Positions 8,093-9,854 of a DNA stretch of 9,854 bases are shown one piece after another. Where the stretch lies: NCBI GenBank assembly GCA_900544635.1, contig UQVV01000052.1, forward strand, positions 1 to 9,854, in the 5' to 3' direction. The translations under genes and the position numbers were made by a program. Below the pieces are notes generated by a model. It ran no database searches. It was not told where the DNA came from and saw only the letters and a program-made list of their open reading frames with translations. Origin of the DNA: an uncultured Cloacibacillus sp. (GTDB taxonomy: Bacteria > Synergistota > Synergistia > Synergistales > Synergistaceae). Position 1 is the first letter of the stretch; each line of letters begins with the position of its first letter.

Positions 8093-8515
8093 ATGAGCGC
8101 ACGTGAGAAAATAGCATATTTGAAAGGGCTTATCGACGGACAGAACTTGACGGACACGCCGGACAAGGCGAAATTTTACGCGGCACTGGTCGATGCGTTG
8201 GATTCCCTGGCTGTTGCGATTGAAGAGCACGAGGACGTTCACGAGGAACTGAACGCCTACCTTGAACAGCTCGACGAAGACGTTTCGGACATCGAGGACG
8301 AGCTCGACGAGCTTGAAGGCGGCGAATGCGGATGCCACAGCCACGATGACGACGACGAAGAGGACGAGTACGAAGACTTCGACGAAGAAGAGTACGAGTC
8401 CGTGACGTGCCCGAACTGCGGCAACGATTTCTATTACGAGCCGGCGCTTTACGAAGAGGACGAAGATCTGGTCTGCCCGCACTGCGGCAAGCCGTTCAAG
8501 CTTCCCGAAGAGTAA
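8093..8515 (+). CDS. CD1247-domain protein with acidic linker and C-terminal zinc ribbon
   Basis: A 140-residue soluble protein with three parts. Residues 1-75 are helical (EKIAYLKGLIDGQNL, then a heptad-like acidic helix up to DELDELEGG), matching the CD1247 N-terminal domain described from clostridia. Residues 79-84 read CGCHSH. Residues 85-102 are almost purely acidic (15 of 18 Asp/Glu). The C-terminus is a zinc ribbon with CPNC (Cys106, Cys109) and CPHC (Cys128, Cys131). Its function is unknown. The fold suggests a small metal-bound adaptor binding protein or nucleic acid, though the strong negative charge argues against DNA binding by the linker. It lies between efp and an Asp23-family gene, where it may share their transcript. 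The family call is from recognised domain order and is fairly confident; any role is open. Confidence 0.8.
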   Translation: MSAREKIAYLKGLIDGQNLTDTPDKAKFYAALVDALDSLAVAIEEHEDVHEELNAYLEQLDEDVSDIEDELDELEGGECGCHSHDDDDEEDEYEDFDEEEYESVTCPNCGNDFYYEPALYEEDEDLVCPHCGKPFKLPEE

Positions 8516-8532
8516 AGGGGCGCGTCTGGGTA

Positions 8533-8549
8533 TTTACCGGTAAAGGAGG
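8533..8549 (+). promoter_or_regulatory. Palindrome overlapping the ribosome binding site of the Asp23-family gene
   Basis: TTTACCGGTAAA (8533-8544) is a perfect 12-base palindrome. Its last bases run into AAAGGAGG (8542-8549), the ribosome binding site lying 9 bases before the ATG at 8559. The ribosome binding site is clear; a regulatory role for the palindrome is only a possibility. Confidence 0.5.
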
Positions 8550-8558
8550 AGCCGCCGA

Positions 8559-9020
8559 ATGGACGAAACCATGAGAGACGATTTTGCCGCCGAGGAGAAA
8601 CAGGAAAGCGGCATAGGACAGTCGAACCTTGAGGGCAAAATACGCATATCGGAAGACGTTATAGCCCAGCTTGCGACAAAGGCGCTCAACAGCGTCGAGG
8701 GCGTCGCTCCGGCGAGCCCGGGGCTGATGGCGAATCTCAGGCTCGGCAGAAAGACCGCCAACGGAGTGCGCATCCTCATCTCCGAGGGCGAGCCGCCCGA
8801 GATAGTCGTGGACGCCTACATAACGGTGAAGTACGGTCTCAGGATCCCCGACGTCTGCTGGGACGTGCAGGAGGCCGTGAAGGATCAGATAGAGCGCTTC
8901 ACGGGCTACGCGATAAAGGGCGTCAACATCTACGTCCAGGGCATAACCTTCGCCGAGAAGAAAGAAGCTCAGGAAGGCGGCGAGGCGGAGCCGGAGTTCC
9001 CCAGCGTCGACGAGGCCTGA
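8559..9020 (+). CDS. Asp23/Gls24 family envelope stress protein
   Basis: A 153-residue protein. After an acidic N-terminal tail (1-22) comes the Asp23 core: EGKIRISEDVIAQLATKAL, the glycine turn SVEGVA, the beta strands RILIS and IVVDAYITVKYG, a helix CWDVQEAVKDQIERFTGY and the final strand VNIYVQGITF. It ends in an acidic tail. The order and the EG-I-I...VEGV pattern are those of the Asp23/Gls24 family. In staphylococci Asp23 is abundant, held at the membrane by AmaP and linked to cell-wall stress. In other bacteria these proteins sit near efp, accB/accC and nusB, as here. This protein has no membrane helix, so it would need a partner to reach the membrane, and the downstream two-helix protein is a candidate. 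The start is fixed by AAGGAGG (8543-8549). Confidence 0.92.
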   Translation: MDETMRDDFAAEEKQESGIGQSNLEGKIRISEDVIAQLATKALNSVEGVAPASPGLMANLRLGRKTANGVRILISEGEPPEIVVDAYITVKYGLRIPDVCWDVQEAVKDQIERFTGYAIKGVNIYVQGITFAEKKEAQEGGEAEPEFPSVDEA

Positions 9021-9042
9021 TTTCACAGCAGTTGATTACCGA

Positions 9043-9076
9043 AAGGCCGGTTTCACGCGAACCGGCCTTCTTCTTT
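9043..9076 (+). terminator. Rho-independent terminator after the Asp23-family gene
   Basis: AAGGCCGGTT (9043-9052) pairs perfectly with AACCGGCCTT (9060-9069) around a 7-base loop. The pyrimidine tail CTTCTTT follows. A 10-bp GC-rich stem placed 22 bases after the stop is a good intrinsic terminator, although the tail is broken by C residues. The next gene begins 20 bases later with no obvious promoter between, so partial read-through is likely. The stem is nearly symmetric and may also work for the opposite strand. Confidence 0.8.
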
Positions 9077-9095
9077 GAGAGGCGGTGCATATACT

Positions 9096-9569
9096 ATGCT
9101 CTTTCTATGGACGACAACTAAACTTGGAAAAATCTGGATAGACGGCGACGCCGTCAAGCAGATTATAGCTAGGCGCCTTCCTCAGGAGCTGTACGTGCAG
9201 GAAGTTTCCTTCATAGGGGAAAAGGCCCTTCTGAACATCTACATCGCCGCGCCCGACGACTGGCCCGCGGCCGAGAGAGCCGCGCTTGAAGCGAAATTTT
9301 CCGGCCTCTTCGGCCCCTCGGGCGTATCCGTGCAGATAAACTGGGTCAACGTCGCGCCGCAGGACAACAGGAAGGCCACGCCGGTCTGGATGCTCCCCGT
9401 CTTCTGGGGCGCGGCCGCGGCGGGCGTAACCGCGCTCTTCCACATGGGGCTCGGCGGCGTGCTATGGTCCATCTTCTTCGCGGTGATAGGCTACGGCGTC
9501 GCGTGGCTGGTCCTCACGGAGGACGGCAGAAAGCAGATAAACGCCCTGAGGGAACTCTTTAGGAGATGA
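9096..9569 (+). CDS. Small membrane protein, two C-terminal helices, unknown function
   Basis: About 157 residues from the ATG at 9096. A TTG at 9075 would start inside the terminator tail and is unlikely. Residues 1-90 are soluble and contain LGKIWIDGDAVKQIIARRL, VQEVSFIGEKALLNIYIAA and VSVQINWVNV. This strand-helix-strand pattern loosely resembles the neighbouring Asp23 domain (EGKIRISEDVIAQLA...). Two hydrophobic helices follow (about 98-116 and 119-140), the second Gly/Trp-rich, then a basic C-terminus (GRKQINALRELFRR). I do not recognise a named family. By context it could anchor the Asp23-family protein as AmaP does in Staphylococcus, but no AmaP similarity is evident. The ribosome binding site is poor (AGAGG 13 bases upstream). 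It overlaps the nusB ribosome binding site, suggesting coupling to nusB. Confidence 0.78.
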   Translation: MLFLWTTTKLGKIWIDGDAVKQIIARRLPQELYVQEVSFIGEKALLNIYIAAPDDWPAAERAALEAKFSGLFGPSGVSVQINWVNVAPQDNRKATPVWMLPVFWGAAAAGVTALFHMGLGGVLWSIFFAVIGYGVAWLVLTEDGRKQINALRELFRR

Positions 9570-9573
9570 TTTT

Positions 9574-9854
9574 TTGGTAATGTCCAGGAAAACGCAGCTG
9601 CGCCACAGGGCGCGCGAAATCGCGCTGCAGCTCGTATATATGAACGACATGAGGCCCGGGGCGACGGTCGCGGAGATGCTGGAGGAATTCCCGGTCGACG
9701 AGGCCGTGACGCTCTTCGACGGCGAGCTCAGAGCCGAAGAGGACGAAAAGCCCTCGAAGGCTGAATTCCCGTTCGTCGCGGCCTTCGACCTCTCGCTCTC
9801 CGAAGCGGAGAAGGACGAGGTCATGACCTACGCGTCGGACCTTCTTCGCGGCGT
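9574..9854 (+). CDS. nusB: Transcription antitermination protein NusB, N-terminal part (3' end outside window)
   Basis: About 93 residues are visible and the frame stays open to the window end. The N-terminus reads KTQLRHRAREIALQLVYMNDM, matching the NusB signature of an Arg-rich start followed by ARE-ALQ-LY. The last residues (YASDLLRGV) fit the following helix of the NusB core. NusB pairs with S10 (NusE) and binds boxA RNA to allow antitermination of rRNA operons. The start is TTG 9574, placed 8 bases after AGGAG (9561-9565), or ATG 9580, which is 14 bases away. Spacing favours the TTG. Between the first helix and the LLRGV segment there are about 66 residues, against roughly 30 in E. coli NusB, so an acidic insertion (GELRAEEDEKPSKAE, about residues 60-74) seems present. 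The ribosome binding site lies within the end of the upstream gene. Confidence 0.85.
   Translation, partial: MVMSRKTQLRHRAREIALQLVYMNDMRPGATVAEMLEEFPVDEAVTLFDGELRAEEDEKPSKAEFPFVAAFDLSLSEAEKDEVMTYASDLLRG

Overview
The window reads as a chromosomal segment of a GC-rich, double-membraned (diderm) anaerobe. I infer the phylum Synergistota. A secretin gene implies an outer membrane. The second half carries genes more usual in Gram-positive lineages: a CD1247-type zinc-ribbon protein, an Asp23/Gls24 protein and NusB, next to an EF-P with an arginine tip loop. That mixture suits Synergistota, but no marker gene in the window proves it. All genes lie on the + strand. I see no mobile element, tRNA, rRNA, CRISPR array or foreign island.

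Region 1 (1-7322) is a tightly packed type IV pilus / type II secretion-like operon. In order it holds a PilN-like protein (cut by the window start), a PilO-like protein, a PilP/GspC-like protein, a secretin (PilQ/GspD), the assembly ATPase PilB/GspE, the retraction ATPase PilT, and two pseudopilins (GspI/PilV-like and GspJ/PilW-like). Most junctions overlap or are separated by fewer than 20 bases, which suggests one translationally coupled transcript. PilN/O/P-like proteins would form the inner-membrane alignment complex, the secretin the outer-membrane gate, PilB and PilT the opposing motors, and the pseudopilins a priming tip. A PilT gene favours a true pilus over a plain type II secretion system. 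The platform protein PilC/GspF, the prepilin peptidase, a major pilin and PilM are not in the window.

Region 2 (7323-7456) is the only sizeable intergenic gap and is clearly AT-rich. It holds a good sigma-70-like promoter, a perfect 8-bp hairpin in the presumed leader and a strong ribosome binding site.

Region 3 (7457-9854) is a second transcription unit: efp, a CD1247-domain zinc-ribbon protein, an Asp23/Gls24 protein, a hairpin terminator, a small two-helix membrane protein of unknown function, and nusB (cut by the window end). These are translation, transcription-antitermination and envelope-stress type genes. The terminator in the middle suggests that expression drops before the membrane protein and nusB.

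Most of the window is recognisable housekeeping or pilus machinery. I found no convincing wholly new system. The most interesting points are the arginine-tip EF-P, the membrane protein that looks like an Asp23-type fold tethered to two membrane helices, and several small RNA or DNA palindromes at gene junctions.
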